Part shown: one piece after another, positions 36,545-45,599 of the stretch
Layout of the letters: every line of letters begins with the position of its first letter
How positions within the stretch are numbered: position 1 is the first letter of the stretch
Assembly (NCBI RefSeq): GCF_020166515.1
Contig: NZ_JAINZT010000008.1
Coordinates: 181,563 to 245,562 of the forward strand
Length of the DNA: 64,000 nucleotides
DNA from: Robertkochia flava
Lineage (GTDB): Bacteria > Bacteroidota > Bacteroidia > Flavobacteriales > Flavobacteriaceae
Direction of reading: 5' to 3'
Notes under the pieces: model-generated
Seen by the model: only the letters and a program-made list of their open reading frames with translations
Told to the model about the DNA's origin: nothing
Databases searched by the model: none
Made by a program: the position numbers and the translations under genes

Positions 36545-37435
36545 TCAGGAGTTTTCTTTTTTATGAATGTCAAGGGGATAGAGTTCCTGGCCGAGGAAGT
36601 CTTCCGGAAATTCTTCATCTCCCTCAAACCCGAGTTCCAGGTCTTTTCCGTTATAAGGAACGTAGTCGGTTTTGAAGAGGTAATCCCAAAGGCTCAGGCT
36701 GATCCCGAAATTTACCCCGTATCGGTTAGGGAGTTGTTTTCCATGGTGCCAGATATGCATTTTAGGATTGTTGAACAAGTATCTTAAAGGGCCGTAATCC
36801 CAGCCCAGGTTCGCATGATTGAGGTGTCCTATGGTAATAGCCGTAAAGTGCACTATGGCTACCTGTTCTACGGCAAAACCTCCGATCAGGGCGATGGGGA
36901 TATACAAAAGACTCTTGTATACCACGGGTTCCATCCAATGGTATCTCAGGTGGGCAGCAAAGCCCATTTCTTTGACCGAATGGTGCACCTTGTGGAAGTT
37001 CCAGAGAAAGGGTACGCGGTGAAGCAGGCGATGGGTGTTCCACTGCACAAAATCGCTCACCAAGAAAAAGATCAGCAACCCTGCCCACATGGGCATGCTT
37101 GATACATCCACCAGTTGGATGTCGCTCAATTCAAGTCCGATCACCCCCAGGAGGTCATTCAGGAACTTGGCGGCCACCTCGCTCAGGGCGATCAGCACGA
37201 TCAGGTTGAGTAGAAAAAAGTTGAAGAACATATAAAAGGTATCCAGGAAAAAATCCTTCCGGAAGATCTTCTGATCCTTCCGCCAGGGAAATGCAATTTC
37301 CAGACCCCAGACCAGGAGGGATATCAGGATGAGCCCATAAAAATAATTGGACCAGTGAAACCGGGTGATCTCATCGATAAGGTACCCGAAATAACCGGAA
37401 TATGCATTTTTAATGATCTCGAGATAATCGTGCAT
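36545..37435 (-). CDS. Sterol desaturase/fatty acid hydroxylase superfamily membrane protein
   Basis: The protein is 296 residues with about four to five membrane helices. The di-iron histidine boxes are present in order: HRLLH, HKVHH and HIWHH. The superfamily hydroxylates or desaturates lipids, or cleaves ether lipids (alkylglycerol mono-oxygenase-like). It sits inside the arsenosugar operon between ArsM and DUF547, so it may act on an arsenolipid precursor or product. That link is inference from position only. Confidence 0.8.
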   Translation of the reverse strand: MHDYLEIIKNAYSGYFGYLIDEITRFHWSNYFYGLILISLLVWGLEIAFPWRKDQKIFRKDFFLDTFYMFFNFFLLNLIVLIALSEVAAKFLNDLLGVIGLELSDIQLVDVSSMPMWAGLLIFFLVSDFVQWNTHRLLHRVPFLWNFHKVHHSVKEMGFAAHLRYHWMEPVVYKSLLYIPIALIGGFAVEQVAIVHFTAITIGHLNHANLGWDYGPLRYLFNNPKMHIWHHGKQLPNRYGVNFGISLSLWDYLFKTDYVPYNGKDLELGFEGDEEFPEDFLGQELYPLDIHKKENS

Positions 37436-37489
37436 GGATGGTGTTTTATACGCTATAATGGTCGTTTTCTAAAGGTATTCCTTTCAATA

Positions 37490-38458
37490 TCAGCAACACC
37501 CTCCGCCGTCATAATGGTAGGTAGACGGGGAGAGGAAGATGTCATTCCGGCCCAGGCGTTCCAGCGCACCTGCGGTTTTGTCGCAAACGGCAAGAGGCTG
37601 GTTTTGCAACAGGACATGGCCTTTGCCATCATCGAAATATTCGTCTTTTCCGAAATAGATGGCCGACTTTCCTGTAAATACACAGGGACCGTCTTCCGGC
37701 ATGGGGTCTTTGATGGCACACACCTCTACCGATTCGATATAGATCAGTTCTTCGGTATCGTACTGCCCGGGTGCCAGAACCCGGTTGGGTCTTTTTGCGC
37801 GGATCTCTATGGTTCCGAAACCTGCATCGGTAAGCATTTTTACATAGTCGTTCAGGGGGAGGCTTCCGCTAAGACAAAGGGCCCTTAACCGCTCGTCTTC
37901 CCTCAGGTTTTCATTCATCTCCTGCTCGCAAACCGGATCGCTCATGACCAGGCGGCCATGAGGCTTCAGTACCCTGTACATTTCGGCAATGGCCTGTCGC
38001 AGTTCCTTTTCCTTGAAGATGTTGAACAGGCAGTTCTGGGCTGCCACATCCACTGAGCTGTCCGCCAGGGGCAGGTCCAGCGCATTCCCTTTTCTGAGAT
38101 CTACAAATTCGCTTTTAAACCATGGATTCAACTGCTCGGCCTCTTTAAAATTCTTTCGGGAGGCTTCCAGCATTTCCAATACTACATCCACCCCGGTAAC
38201 CCCTCCTTTTTGCCGGGAGAAGTAAGCGAACTGTAACAATTCCATTCCCCCTCCAACTCCTACATACAGGATTTTGGGATTGTTCACCAGGTCGCGAGCA
38301 TTTACCGTGCTTCCGCAACCGTAGTTCATTTCCTGCATGATCTTCGGGATCTTTAATCCCGGGAGCTCCCATACAGGATTGGTGGTGCAGCACAGTCCTA
38401 CATCGGGTTTCAGGGCTGCTTCCTTATAGACGTCTTCTGTGGTTTTAAGGTAACTCAT
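37490..38458 (-). CDS. arsM: Arsenite methyltransferase of arsenosugar pathway (ArsM)
   Basis: A 322-residue SAM-dependent methyltransferase. The SAM motif is ILYVGVGGGMELL near residue 65. Candidate arsenic-binding cysteines are in GLCCTT (about 23-24), NYGCGS (about 49), QNCLFN and the tail GGGCC. The C-terminal domain continues beyond canonical ArsM, as in the arsenosugar type. It methylates As(III) to mono- and dimethyl species, which ArsS then uses. Its ATG overlaps the PNP stop (ATGA), implying coupled translation. Confidence 0.88.
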   Translation of the reverse strand: MSYLKTTEDVYKEAALKPDVGLCCTTNPVWELPGLKIPKIMQEMNYGCGSTVNARDLVNNPKILYVGVGGGMELLQFAYFSRQKGGVTGVDVVLEMLEASRKNFKEAEQLNPWFKSEFVDLRKGNALDLPLADSSVDVAAQNCLFNIFKEKELRQAIAEMYRVLKPHGRLVMSDPVCEQEMNENLREDERLRALCLSGSLPLNDYVKMLTDAGFGTIEIRAKRPNRVLAPGQYDTEELIYIESVEVCAIKDPMPEDGPCVFTGKSAIYFGKDEYFDDGKGHVLLQNQPLAVCDKTAGALERLGRNDIFLSPSTYHYDGGGCC

Positions 38459-39270
38459 CAGATAATTTTTATCAGTTCTTTAAAGAGTTTGATCATCTGG
38501 GGTTCGGCTTTATTTGCGGTGGCTATGATCTCTTCCACACTTACCGGCTGAAGATTGTCGGGGTCGCACTCGTCGGTTAGCACGGATATGGCTAAAACCG
38601 GAACCTTGAGCTGATTGGCTACGATCACCTCAGGTACGGTGCTCATACCTACGGCATCGGCTCCGATGATCTTCAGGTAGCGGTATTCTGCCCGGGTTTC
38701 CAGTTGTGGTCCGATTACGGCTGCATAAACCCCCTTGTTTAACTTGATATGATGCTCTTTTGCTACCTTAAATGCCGCCTCTAACAGGTCGGGATCATAG
38801 GGTTGATACATGTCGACGAATCGCTCCCCGAACAGGCTTACTTCCTTAAATGCCAGAGGAGACCCTGCCTGCAGGTTTATATGATCGTCCAGGATCATGA
38901 GCTCCCCCTTGTTAAAGTCGGGATTAATGGCTCCGGCGGCGTTGGAAATAAAGAACTTTTTCACCCCCAGGGACTCCATAGCCCGTATCGGATAGGTGAT
39001 CTCAAAAAAATCGTAACCTTCATAATGGTGGAAACGTCCCTGCATGACCACCACTTTTTTCCCGTACAGTGTTCCGTAAATAAGCTTTCCTTTGTGGAAT
39101 TCTACGGTGGAAACCGGAAAATGCGGGATGTGGTTGTAATGGGCGACGATCGCATCCTCGATATCCTCCACCAGTTGTCCCAGTCCGGTGCCGAGTACAA
39201 TCCCGATCTCGGGATTTTCAAATCCTCTTTGGATTAAATAGTCCCTGGTCTCATCAAGTTGTTTTACCAT
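38458..39270 (-). CDS. Trimeric-type purine nucleoside phosphorylase
   Basis: From the ATG at 39270 the protein has 270 residues (six more if 39288 is used). It has GTGLGQLVEDI, GRFHHYEGYD (phosphate histidine), NAAGAINPDF, LETRAE (the base-binding glutamate) and GADAVGMSTVPE. The residue aligned with human PNP Asn243 is Asp (SVLTDECDP), which favours 6-aminopurines in PNP/MTAP comparisons. In this operon it plausibly removes adenine from dimethylarsinoyl-adenosine. The start overlaps the glycosyltransferase stop by 17 bp and the stop overlaps arsM by 3 bp. Confidence 0.86.
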   Translation of the reverse strand: MVKQLDETRDYLIQRGFENPEIGIVLGTGLGQLVEDIEDAIVAHYNHIPHFPVSTVEFHKGKLIYGTLYGKKVVVMQGRFHHYEGYDFFEITYPIRAMESLGVKKFFISNAAGAINPDFNKGELMILDDHINLQAGSPLAFKEVSLFGERFVDMYQPYDPDLLEAAFKVAKEHHIKLNKGVYAAVIGPQLETRAEYRYLKIIGADAVGMSTVPEVIVANQLKVPVLAISVLTDECDPDNLQPVSVEEIIATANKAEPQMIKLFKELIKII

Positions 39271-39877
39271 ATTGTTCAGACTTTGCAAGTTTTAGCAATT
39301 CGGGGTATTCCATGAGATCCTCTAATACATCGATATCATTCAACTCCCCCAACAAAGCTACATCATAACCTTTTAAGTTATTCAAGGTTGATTTTAAAAT
39401 TGTGTCGGTTCCCCAGGCTTTTTCTTCAAAAATTCCCCTTGGGATATGTTTTAATCCCAGGAGGTAATAGCCCCCGTCTTTAGCAGGGCCTAAAACCATA
39501 TCCTTTTGCGTTAAAGTTTCAAAACCCTCTGTCAGGACATTTTCATTAAGCGTATACAAGTCACTGCCTATTATAATGGCTTCTTTTGTTCCCCGACTGA
39601 AGGCATCCCTGAAGGCATTTTCCATGCGCTCCCCAAGGTCGTTTCCTTCCTGTAGGCAGTAGCTGAAGCCTGGGTAAAGGGAGGTGATCTCCTGGCTGAG
39701 GTGTTCAGAGAAATAAATAGTTGTTTTTACCTTAACCCTGCTGCATACCTTCAGGGTATGATGCAGTAAATACAGATAGATCTTAAGGGCGGCCTCTTCC
39801 CCGATATCACGCCCCAGCCGGGTCTTCACCTTTCCGGCAACAGGATTCTTTACAAATACAAGAAGTTCTTTACTCAT
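39254..39877 (-). CDS. DUF2064/TIGR04282 arsenosugar glycosyltransferase-like protein
   Basis: A 207-residue nucleotidyl-transferase-like GT-A protein with LLVFVKNPVAGKVKTRLG at the N-terminus, LGERMENAFRDAF, IIGSDLYTL and VLGPAKDGGYYLLGL. This is the DUF2064 signature with its metal-binding Asp residues. TIGR04282 names these proteins for arsenosugar clusters. It is 9 bp downstream of arsS. It may build the aglycone link with the TIGR04283 partner. Confidence 0.85.
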   Translation of the reverse strand: MSKELLVFVKNPVAGKVKTRLGRDIGEEAALKIYLYLLHHTLKVCSRVKVKTTIYFSEHLSQEITSLYPGFSYCLQEGNDLGERMENAFRDAFSRGTKEAIIIGSDLYTLNENVLTEGFETLTQKDMVLGPAKDGGYYLLGLKHIPRGIFEEKAWGTDTILKSTLNNLKGYDVALLGELNDIDVLEDLMEYPELLKLAKSEQYGKTT

Positions 39878-39886
39878 GATCAGGAT

Positions 39887-40942
39887 TTAGGCAACGGTTC
39901 CCTGACAGCTGCTTCCTGCTCCTGCAGTGCAGCCATAACAGTGTTGAGAAATGATAATGTCCCTGTCTTTTAACAGGTCTTCCCGGTATTCGCTAATGTG
40001 TTTTATGGGGTGTTTTACCTTCAGGTCCAGCATCTGGTTAAAGTCGCAGTCATAGAGATACCCGTCCCAGCCTATGGAAATGGTGTTGGTACACATGACC
40101 CTGGCGGCGGCGCCGGGATTAAAGGCTTCCACCAGGCTGTACATATAATCTTCGTAATTTTCTGAGGCGATCAGGTACTCCAGGAATCTCGAGATCGGCA
40201 GGTTGGTAATGGCGAACAACTGATTGAAATGTATTCCGAAATCTTCCAGCAGCGCCTTCTTAAAATCCTTCTCCATATCCTGCTGATTGGCCGGTAGAAA
40301 GGCTCCGGCAGGGTTGTAAACCAGGTCGAGCTTCAGGTCATTTTCCGGCATGCCATAGCCCCGTTCATTGAGTGCTTTCAGGGCCTGGATGCTTCGGTCG
40401 AAAACACCTTCGCCCCTTTGTTTGTCGGTCTTTCCGCGTGTCCAGTGTGGCATGGACGATACTACGTGAACCTTATTTTCTTTGAAGAAATCCGGCAGGT
40501 CGTAATACTTTTTATTGGCGTTAATGATGGTGAGGTTACTTCTTACGATCAGGTCCTGAACACCGATCCTGTTGGCCTCTTCCACGAACCAGCGAAAGTT
40601 CGGGTTCATTTCCGGGGCTCCCCCTGTAAGATCCAGGGTATGGGCGCCGGTAGACCTGAGCACCTCCAGGCACTGCTCCATGGTTTCCCGGGTCATGATC
40701 TCCTTACGATCCGGTCCTGCGTCTACATGACAATGTTCACACACCTGGTTACACATATACCCCAGGTTGATCTGCAGGATCTCAAGTTTTCCGGGTTTCA
40801 ATTCTCCCAGATCGTATTTTTTGAGTGATTCCCGGAAGGTGGGTAATTCCCCATCGGCAAAAATACCCCCGGAGAGGTATTCCAGTTGCCGGATCGGGTT
40901 TGCCAGGTCACTGTTTCTTCTTTTTAAGGATTGTGTGGGCAT
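39887..40942 (-). CDS. arsS: Arsenosugar biosynthesis radical SAM protein ArsS
   Basis: A 351-residue radical SAM enzyme with the cluster motif CNQVCEHCHVDAG (CxxxCxxC) near residue 65. The TIGR04167 features follow: DLTGGAPEMN, VRSNLTIIN and a cysteine-rich C-terminus (SQHCYGCTAGAGSSC). Known role: it joins the 5'-deoxyadenosyl group of SAM to a dimethylarsenic species. A position that is selenocysteine in some relatives shows no UGA readthrough here. It is 15 bp downstream of the peroxidase-like gene. Confidence 0.92.
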   Translation of the reverse strand: MPTQSLKRRNSDLANPIRQLEYLSGGIFADGELPTFRESLKKYDLGELKPGKLEILQINLGYMCNQVCEHCHVDAGPDRKEIMTRETMEQCLEVLRSTGAHTLDLTGGAPEMNPNFRWFVEEANRIGVQDLIVRSNLTIINANKKYYDLPDFFKENKVHVVSSMPHWTRGKTDKQRGEGVFDRSIQALKALNERGYGMPENDLKLDLVYNPAGAFLPANQQDMEKDFKKALLEDFGIHFNQLFAITNLPISRFLEYLIASENYEDYMYSLVEAFNPGAAARVMCTNTISIGWDGYLYDCDFNQMLDLKVKHPIKHISEYREDLLKDRDIIISQHCYGCTAGAGSSCQGTVA

Positions 40943-40957
40943 GGATCTGTCTTTAAA

Positions 40958-41293
40958 CTACATCGAAAGTTTATTGTATTTGTTCATCATCTGTACCCCG
41001 TGAACCAGGGTGGCTCCGCTTTCTATGGCTGCCCCAACGTGCACGGCCTCCATCATCTCCTCTTTGGTAATGCCGCGCTGCAAACCGTCTTTGGTGTAGG
41101 CATCTATGCAATAAGGACATTGTTTTACATGGGCAACGGCCAGGGCGATCAATGACTTTTCACGGGCACTTAAAGCCCCTTCCTCAAAAACCTTATTGTA
41201 GTATTCAAAAAACTTCTCTCCCAGTTCCTCACTCCATTCTGTAATGGAACCGAATTTTCTCTGGTCGGCCGGATCATAATAAGTCTTACTCAT
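40958..41293 (-). CDS. Carboxymuconolactone decarboxylase/AhpD-like arsenosugar-associated protein
   Basis: A 111-residue helical protein with the AhpD-like CPYCIDAYT motif (CxxC plus His-like positions near residue 58). A GAALVHGVQMMNK-like C-terminal helix follows. NCBI names such proteins arsenosugar biosynthesis-associated peroxidase-like. It is the first gene of the eight-gene minus-strand operon. It could protect reduced methylarsenicals or supply thiols; that is inference. Confidence 0.85.
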   Translation of the reverse strand: MSKTYYDPADQRKFGSITEWSEELGEKFFEYYNKVFEEGALSAREKSLIALAVAHVKQCPYCIDAYTKDGLQRGITKEEMMEAVHVGAAIESGATLVHGVQMMNKYNKLSM

Positions 41294-41350
41294 AATGTGA
41301 TTATGTTTTTAAGTGCAGGTTATCAAATAGGACGGTGTTTGTACGAAATC

Positions 41351-41381
41351 TTTACAATTGATACTGATTATTTATTGTAAA
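41351..41381. promoter_or_regulatory. Inverted repeat in the divergent arsenosugar/HAD promoter region
   Basis: TTTACAAT (41351-41358) and ATTGTAAA (41374-41381) form a perfect 8-bp inverted repeat with a 15-base spacer. It is centred 73 bp before the arsenosugar operon start and 61 bp before the HAD phosphatase start. It may be an operator for either unit; no regulator gene is nearby. Confidence 0.45.
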
Positions 41382-41426
41382 TTAGAATTTCACATCGTAA
41401 AAGTAGATGAAACATAAGCAATTTAT

Positions 41427-42221
41427 ATGAAAAGGGGATTTTTAATTGATATGGATGGGGTGATCTATTCCGGGGATAAAATGATTCCCGGAGCCGATAC
41501 ATTTATTAAAACCCTTCAGGACGAGAAGATTCCTTTCCTGTTTATGACCAATAACAGTCAGCGTACGCCCCTGGATGCGGTGAACAAACTGGCAGGAATG
41601 GGCATTGATGTAGAAGAGAAGAATGTCTATACCAGCGCCATGGCAACGGCATATTTCCTTTCGTTTATGCATCCTAACGGCACCGCTTACGTTCTCGGGG
41701 AAGGCGGCCTTATTACCAGCCTGCATCAACACGGGTATACCCTTGTAAACCAGAAACCCGATTTTGTGGTGGTGGGCGAGGGGCGCAATTTTACCCTGGA
41801 GATGGTCAATACGGCGGTGGATATGATCCTTTCCGGGGCCAAATTTATCGCCACCAATCTGGATCCGTCGCCTAAGAAGAAGGGATGGTCGAATCTTGGG
41901 ATCAAGGCTGTGGTTGCCATGATCGAGGAGGCTACCGGGAAGCAGGCCTTTTCGGTGGGTAAGCCAAGCCCGGTAATGATGCGGGCAGCCAGAAAGTATC
42001 TCGGCCTGGAGGCTGCAGAAACCATCATCATAGGTGATACCATGGGGACTGATATTCTCGGAGGGGTGCAGCTGGGGTATACCACCATTCTTACCCTGAG
42101 CGGGGTTACAAAAAGGGAGGAAATAAACGACTACGCCTTTAAGCCGGAAATGATCGTGGATTCTGTGGCCAGCCTGGATGTTCATAAGGCCATGGACCTG
42201 GAAAGACCGGAAAAATACTAG
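41427..42221 (+). CDS. HAD-IIA family phosphatase (NagD-like)
   Basis: A 264-residue HAD hydrolase. Motif I is FLIDMDGVIYSG, motif II MTNNSQRTP, the cap lies in between, and motif III/IV is SVGKPSP ... IIIGDTMGTDILGG. This is the NagD / p-nitrophenyl phosphatase class, acting on small sugar or nucleotide phosphates. It is only 3 bp before the GH32 gene, so it may remove phosphate from a sugar phosphate made by the same unit. Promoter elements lie in the 133-bp divergent gap with the arsenosugar operon. Confidence 0.87.
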   Translation: MKRGFLIDMDGVIYSGDKMIPGADTFIKTLQDEKIPFLFMTNNSQRTPLDAVNKLAGMGIDVEEKNVYTSAMATAYFLSFMHPNGTAYVLGEGGLITSLHQHGYTLVNQKPDFVVVGEGRNFTLEMVNTAVDMILSGAKFIATNLDPSPKKKGWSNLGIKAVVAMIEEATGKQAFSVGKPSPVMMRAARKYLGLEAAETIIIGDTMGTDILGGVQLGYTTILTLSGVTKREEINDYAFKPEMIVDSVASLDVHKAMDLERPEKY

Positions 42222-42224
42222 ATC

Positions 42225-43775
42225 ATGACCCGTATAAAACTACTCCTGAGCAGTATAATGGTATTAGGTTTCGTATCCTGTAAACAGGAACCACCCAAAA
42301 AAGAAACTTCTGCAGAGATCACAATGGAAAATAACCTTCTTTATAACGAACAATACAGACCTCAGTTTCACTTTAGCCCCCCGGAGAAATGGATGAACGA
42401 TCCGAATGGATTGGTATACCATCAGGGGGTGTATCATTTGTTTTACCAGTATTACCCGGACGATATCGTTTGGGGGCCGATGCACTGGGGGCATGCGGTA
42501 AGCGAGGATCTGATACACTGGCAACATAAACCTGTAGCGCTCTATCCCGATGATCTGGGGTATATCTTTTCAGGAAGTGCTGTTGTCGACACCGATAACA
42601 CCAGCGGACTGGGTTCAGGGGGGAAGGCGCCCCTGGTAGCTGTGTTTACCTATCACGATCCGGAGAAGGAACCCCTGGGAGGGAATGACCACCAGACCCA
42701 GGGCATCGCCTACAGCCTTGACAACGGAGATACCTGGGAGAAATATCAGGGGAACCCTGTTCTCGCCAATGATACGTTTAAAGATTTCCGGGATCCAAAG
42801 GTATACTGGGATGAAGATTCGGCCAGGTGGATGATGCTGCTTGTGGCAGGAGATCATTTGCGGATATACAGCTCGCCGGACCTGATCAACTGGACCTATC
42901 TTAGTGAATTTGGACGCGACCGCGGAGCACATGGCGGGGTTTGGGAATGCCCGGACCTGTTTCCGCTTAAGGTGGAAGGCAGCGATGAAGAGAAATGGGT
43001 GCTGTTGATATCGATTAATCCGGGAGGGCCTAACGGAGGTTCTGCCACCCAGTATTTTGTAGGGGATTTTGATGGAACCACCTTTACCTCGGATCAGGAA
43101 GACATCCGCTGGGTCGACTGGGGAGCAGACAACTATGCCGGGGTTACCTACAATAACACTCCGGATGGGGATCGTATTTTTATTGGATGGATGAGCAATT
43201 GGAATTATGCCCAGGCCACCCCAACAACCGTATGGCGAAGTGCGATGACCCTTCCGAGAACATTGGCACTGCAAAAAGTAAACGGGCAATATGAATTAAA
43301 GAATTATCCCGTGGAGTCCTTCCGGTCCCTGTTGAAACCTGTGGAAGTAAAAGGGAAGGACGTCACAGGCGGTGTAGCGTATGAATACGAAAATTTCAAT
43401 GCGGCAGAGGTGCGGTTTGAAACCACTTTGGAAAACCGGGAGTGGCGTTTCTATAATGAGGCCGGAGAGGAATTGCGCATCCTGCTGGACGCCGGGAAGA
43501 AGGAGTTATTGATAGACCGCTCAGCCAGCGGCCGGGTGAGCTTCGACCCTTCCTTCTCTGAAACGGTTCATAAGGCTTTACTACCAAATTTACCCGACGA
43601 ACATTCTTTTGAGGTGCGGATAATCCTTGACGCCTCCTCAGTGGAGATCTTCCTCAATAAAGGGCAGTATGTAATGACAGAACAATTATTTCCTAATCAA
43701 CCCTATACCCATTTTTTTACCAGTGAAAAGAATCCCGAAAATCCGGAGATCTTTGAAATAAGCAGGGTATGGTAA
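42225..43775 (+). CDS. GH32 fructan/sucrose hydrolase, lipoprotein
   Basis: The protein is 516 residues. Its lipoprotein signal ends FVSCKQ, so it is membrane anchored and probably exposed to substrate. GH32 motifs: nucleophile D59 in WMNDPNG, D190 in FRDPKV, and acid/base E241 in WECPDL. A C-terminal beta-sandwich follows from about residue 380. It releases fructose (or terminal fructan units) that the adjacent sugar porter can import. The gene overlaps neither neighbour: 3 bp before and 10 bp after. Confidence 0.92.
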   Translation: MTRIKLLLSSIMVLGFVSCKQEPPKKETSAEITMENNLLYNEQYRPQFHFSPPEKWMNDPNGLVYHQGVYHLFYQYYPDDIVWGPMHWGHAVSEDLIHWQHKPVALYPDDLGYIFSGSAVVDTDNTSGLGSGGKAPLVAVFTYHDPEKEPLGGNDHQTQGIAYSLDNGDTWEKYQGNPVLANDTFKDFRDPKVYWDEDSARWMMLLVAGDHLRIYSSPDLINWTYLSEFGRDRGAHGGVWECPDLFPLKVEGSDEEKWVLLISINPGGPNGGSATQYFVGDFDGTTFTSDQEDIRWVDWGADNYAGVTYNNTPDGDRIFIGWMSNWNYAQATPTTVWRSAMTLPRTLALQKVNGQYELKNYPVESFRSLLKPVEVKGKDVTGGVAYEYENFNAAEVRFETTLENREWRFYNEAGEELRILLDAGKKELLIDRSASGRVSFDPSFSETVHKALLPNLPDEHSFEVRIILDASSVEIFLNKGQYVMTEQLFPNQPYTHFFTSEKNPENPEIFEISRVW

Positions 43776-43785
43776 ACTACCGCTT

Positions 43786-45111
43786 ATGAATAAACTTATA
43801 TTTTGGTCTATTACCGTGGCTCTCGCGGGTTTTCTTTTTGGATTTGATACCGTAGTGATCTCGGGAGCCGATAAAAAACTGCAGGCCTTATGGAATTCTT
43901 CCGATGCGTTTCACGGCCTTGTGGTCATGTCTATGGCGTTATGGGGTACCGTGGCAGGTGCTATCTTCGGAGGATATCCCGCCAATAAGTTTGGTCGTAA
44001 AAAGACCCTGGTCTGGATAGGTATATTTTATTTGGTATCCGCTCTCGGTTCGGCCCTGGCGACCGATCCGGTGATATTTGCGATTTTCCGGTTCCTTGGC
44101 GGACTGGGGGTTGGGGCATCTACCATTGCTGCACCGGCCTATGTGTCTGAAATTGCTCCTGCCAAGGACCGGGGGCGTTTGGTAGCCCTGTACCAGTTTA
44201 ATATCGTTCTGGGAATTCTTATCGCATTTATCTCTAACTACCTGCTTAGTGGGATAGGGGAGAATGCCTGGCGGTGGATGCTGGGTGTGGAAGCGATACC
44301 CGCTTTTATTTACCTCCTGATGGTGCTTCGTGTACCCAATAGTCCGCGTTGGCTGTTAACCCAGGGCAGAGACGAGGAAGCCCTGGCCGTACTCCAAATG
44401 ATAGATCCCGTTGCAGATCATTCGAAACTGATTCGGGAGATCCGGCAGGAAGAGGCCTCCAGAGGGACAGTAAAGGAACATATCTTCATGAAAAAATACC
44501 GGTTTCCGGTAGTACTGGCTTTTCTCTTTGCATTTTTCAATCAGTTTTCCGGGATCAATGCGTTCCTGTATTATGCTCCCAGAATTTTTGAAACCGCGGG
44601 ACTTGGAGAAAGTACAGCCCTTCTAAGCAGTATTGGTATCGGGGTAACCAATCTTGTGTTTACCCTTTTAGGGGTTTTCCTGATCGATCGCCTGGGCAGA
44701 AAACAGCTGATGTATTTCGGCTCTATCGGCTACATTATTTCCCTAAGCCTGGTAGCCCTGGCATTTTTTAAAGAATGGACCGGAATGGCCGTGCCTATAT
44801 TTTTATTTCTTTTTATCGCGTCTCACGCCATAGGTCAGGGCGCAGTGATATGGGTGTTTATTTCTGAGGTATTTCCCAATCACCTTCGTGGAGCAGGTCA
44901 ATCATTCGGATCATCGGTACACTGGGTGCTCGCGGCTGCTATCCCCTCCTTAATACCGCTGTTGTTCTCGGCCATAGGTCCGGGACCGGTATTTGCGTTC
45001 TTTGCCTTTATGATGGTCCTCCAACTCATCTTTGTTCACTTTATGATGCCTGAAACCAAAGGGAAAAGTCTGGAAGAATTATCAGCGTCCCTGTCTGAGG
45101 TAAAAGGCTGA
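43786..45111 (+). CDS. MFS sugar porter (SP family)
   Basis: A 441-residue, twelve-helix major facilitator with the sugar porter signatures: FGFDTVVISGA at the first helix, GRKKTLVW, ISEVFPNHLRGAGQS (the family's PESPR-like and RxG motifs in part) and PETKGKSLEEL at the C-terminus. It lies in the same transcript as GH32 and HAD, so fructose or sucrose is the likely cargo. The PETKG tail is typical of proton-coupled hexose symporters. Confidence 0.9.
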   Translation: MNKLIFWSITVALAGFLFGFDTVVISGADKKLQALWNSSDAFHGLVVMSMALWGTVAGAIFGGYPANKFGRKKTLVWIGIFYLVSALGSALATDPVIFAIFRFLGGLGVGASTIAAPAYVSEIAPAKDRGRLVALYQFNIVLGILIAFISNYLLSGIGENAWRWMLGVEAIPAFIYLLMVLRVPNSPRWLLTQGRDEEALAVLQMIDPVADHSKLIREIRQEEASRGTVKEHIFMKKYRFPVVLAFLFAFFNQFSGINAFLYYAPRIFETAGLGESTALLSSIGIGVTNLVFTLLGVFLIDRLGRKQLMYFGSIGYIISLSLVALAFFKEWTGMAVPIFLFLFIASHAIGQGAVIWVFISEVFPNHLRGAGQSFGSSVHWVLAAAIPSLIPLLFSAIGPGPVFAFFAFMMVLQLIFVHFMMPETKGKSLEELSASLSEVKG

Positions 45112-45280
45112 TGGGAGTATGGAGTAAGGACCGCCCACACATTGTTAAAATATGGCAAAAGCCAGTGGGATGGGTTAAATTTTAAGTAAATTCAAACAGC
45201 ATTTTACCTTAGGTATTCATGCCCCTGGAGGAAATTCCCTGAGTAAAATCAGGAATGCACCTGGAGACGAAAGAAAAGAT

Positions 45281-45523
45281 ATGAATGATATTTTATTATT
45301 TGGGGTTACCCGGGAGATCATAGGAGGAGTCACCCTTAGTTTGAGTGAGGAAACCCTGCCTGAAAATGTGGGAGAGCTGAAACGTATCCTGATGGAACGC
45401 TACCCTGGTTTAAGGAATATCACTTCCTTAAAGGTGGCGGTAAATAATGAATTTGCAGGGGAGGATACTGTGATCCGGCCACAGGATGAGATCGCCCTTA
45501 TACCCCCGGTTAGCGGGGGCTGA
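45281..45523 (+). CDS. moaD: MoaD-like sulfur carrier (molybdopterin synthase small subunit)
   Basis: An 80-residue ubiquitin-fold protein ending VSGG, the di-glycine tail that is activated by MoeB and thiolated. The mid-region (DEIALIPPVSGG) is the conserved MoaD end. It is the first gene of the molybdenum cofactor cluster; moaC follows 76 bp later. MoaE and MoaA are not in the window. Confidence 0.88.
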   Translation: MNDILLFGVTREIIGGVTLSLSEETLPENVGELKRILMERYPGLRNITSLKVAVNNEFAGEDTVIRPQDEIALIPPVSGG

Positions 45524-45599
45524 ACATTGCCTTTTAAGAATTCCATATACACATAAGGGGGCTTTAACCAAATAATGACCTCTGGATGAAGATAAACAG

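Noticed and set aside
41442..42185. 247-codon minus-strand open frame opposite the HAD phosphatase
   Set aside because: Histidine- and proline-rich shadow of a gene whose HAD motifs are intact.
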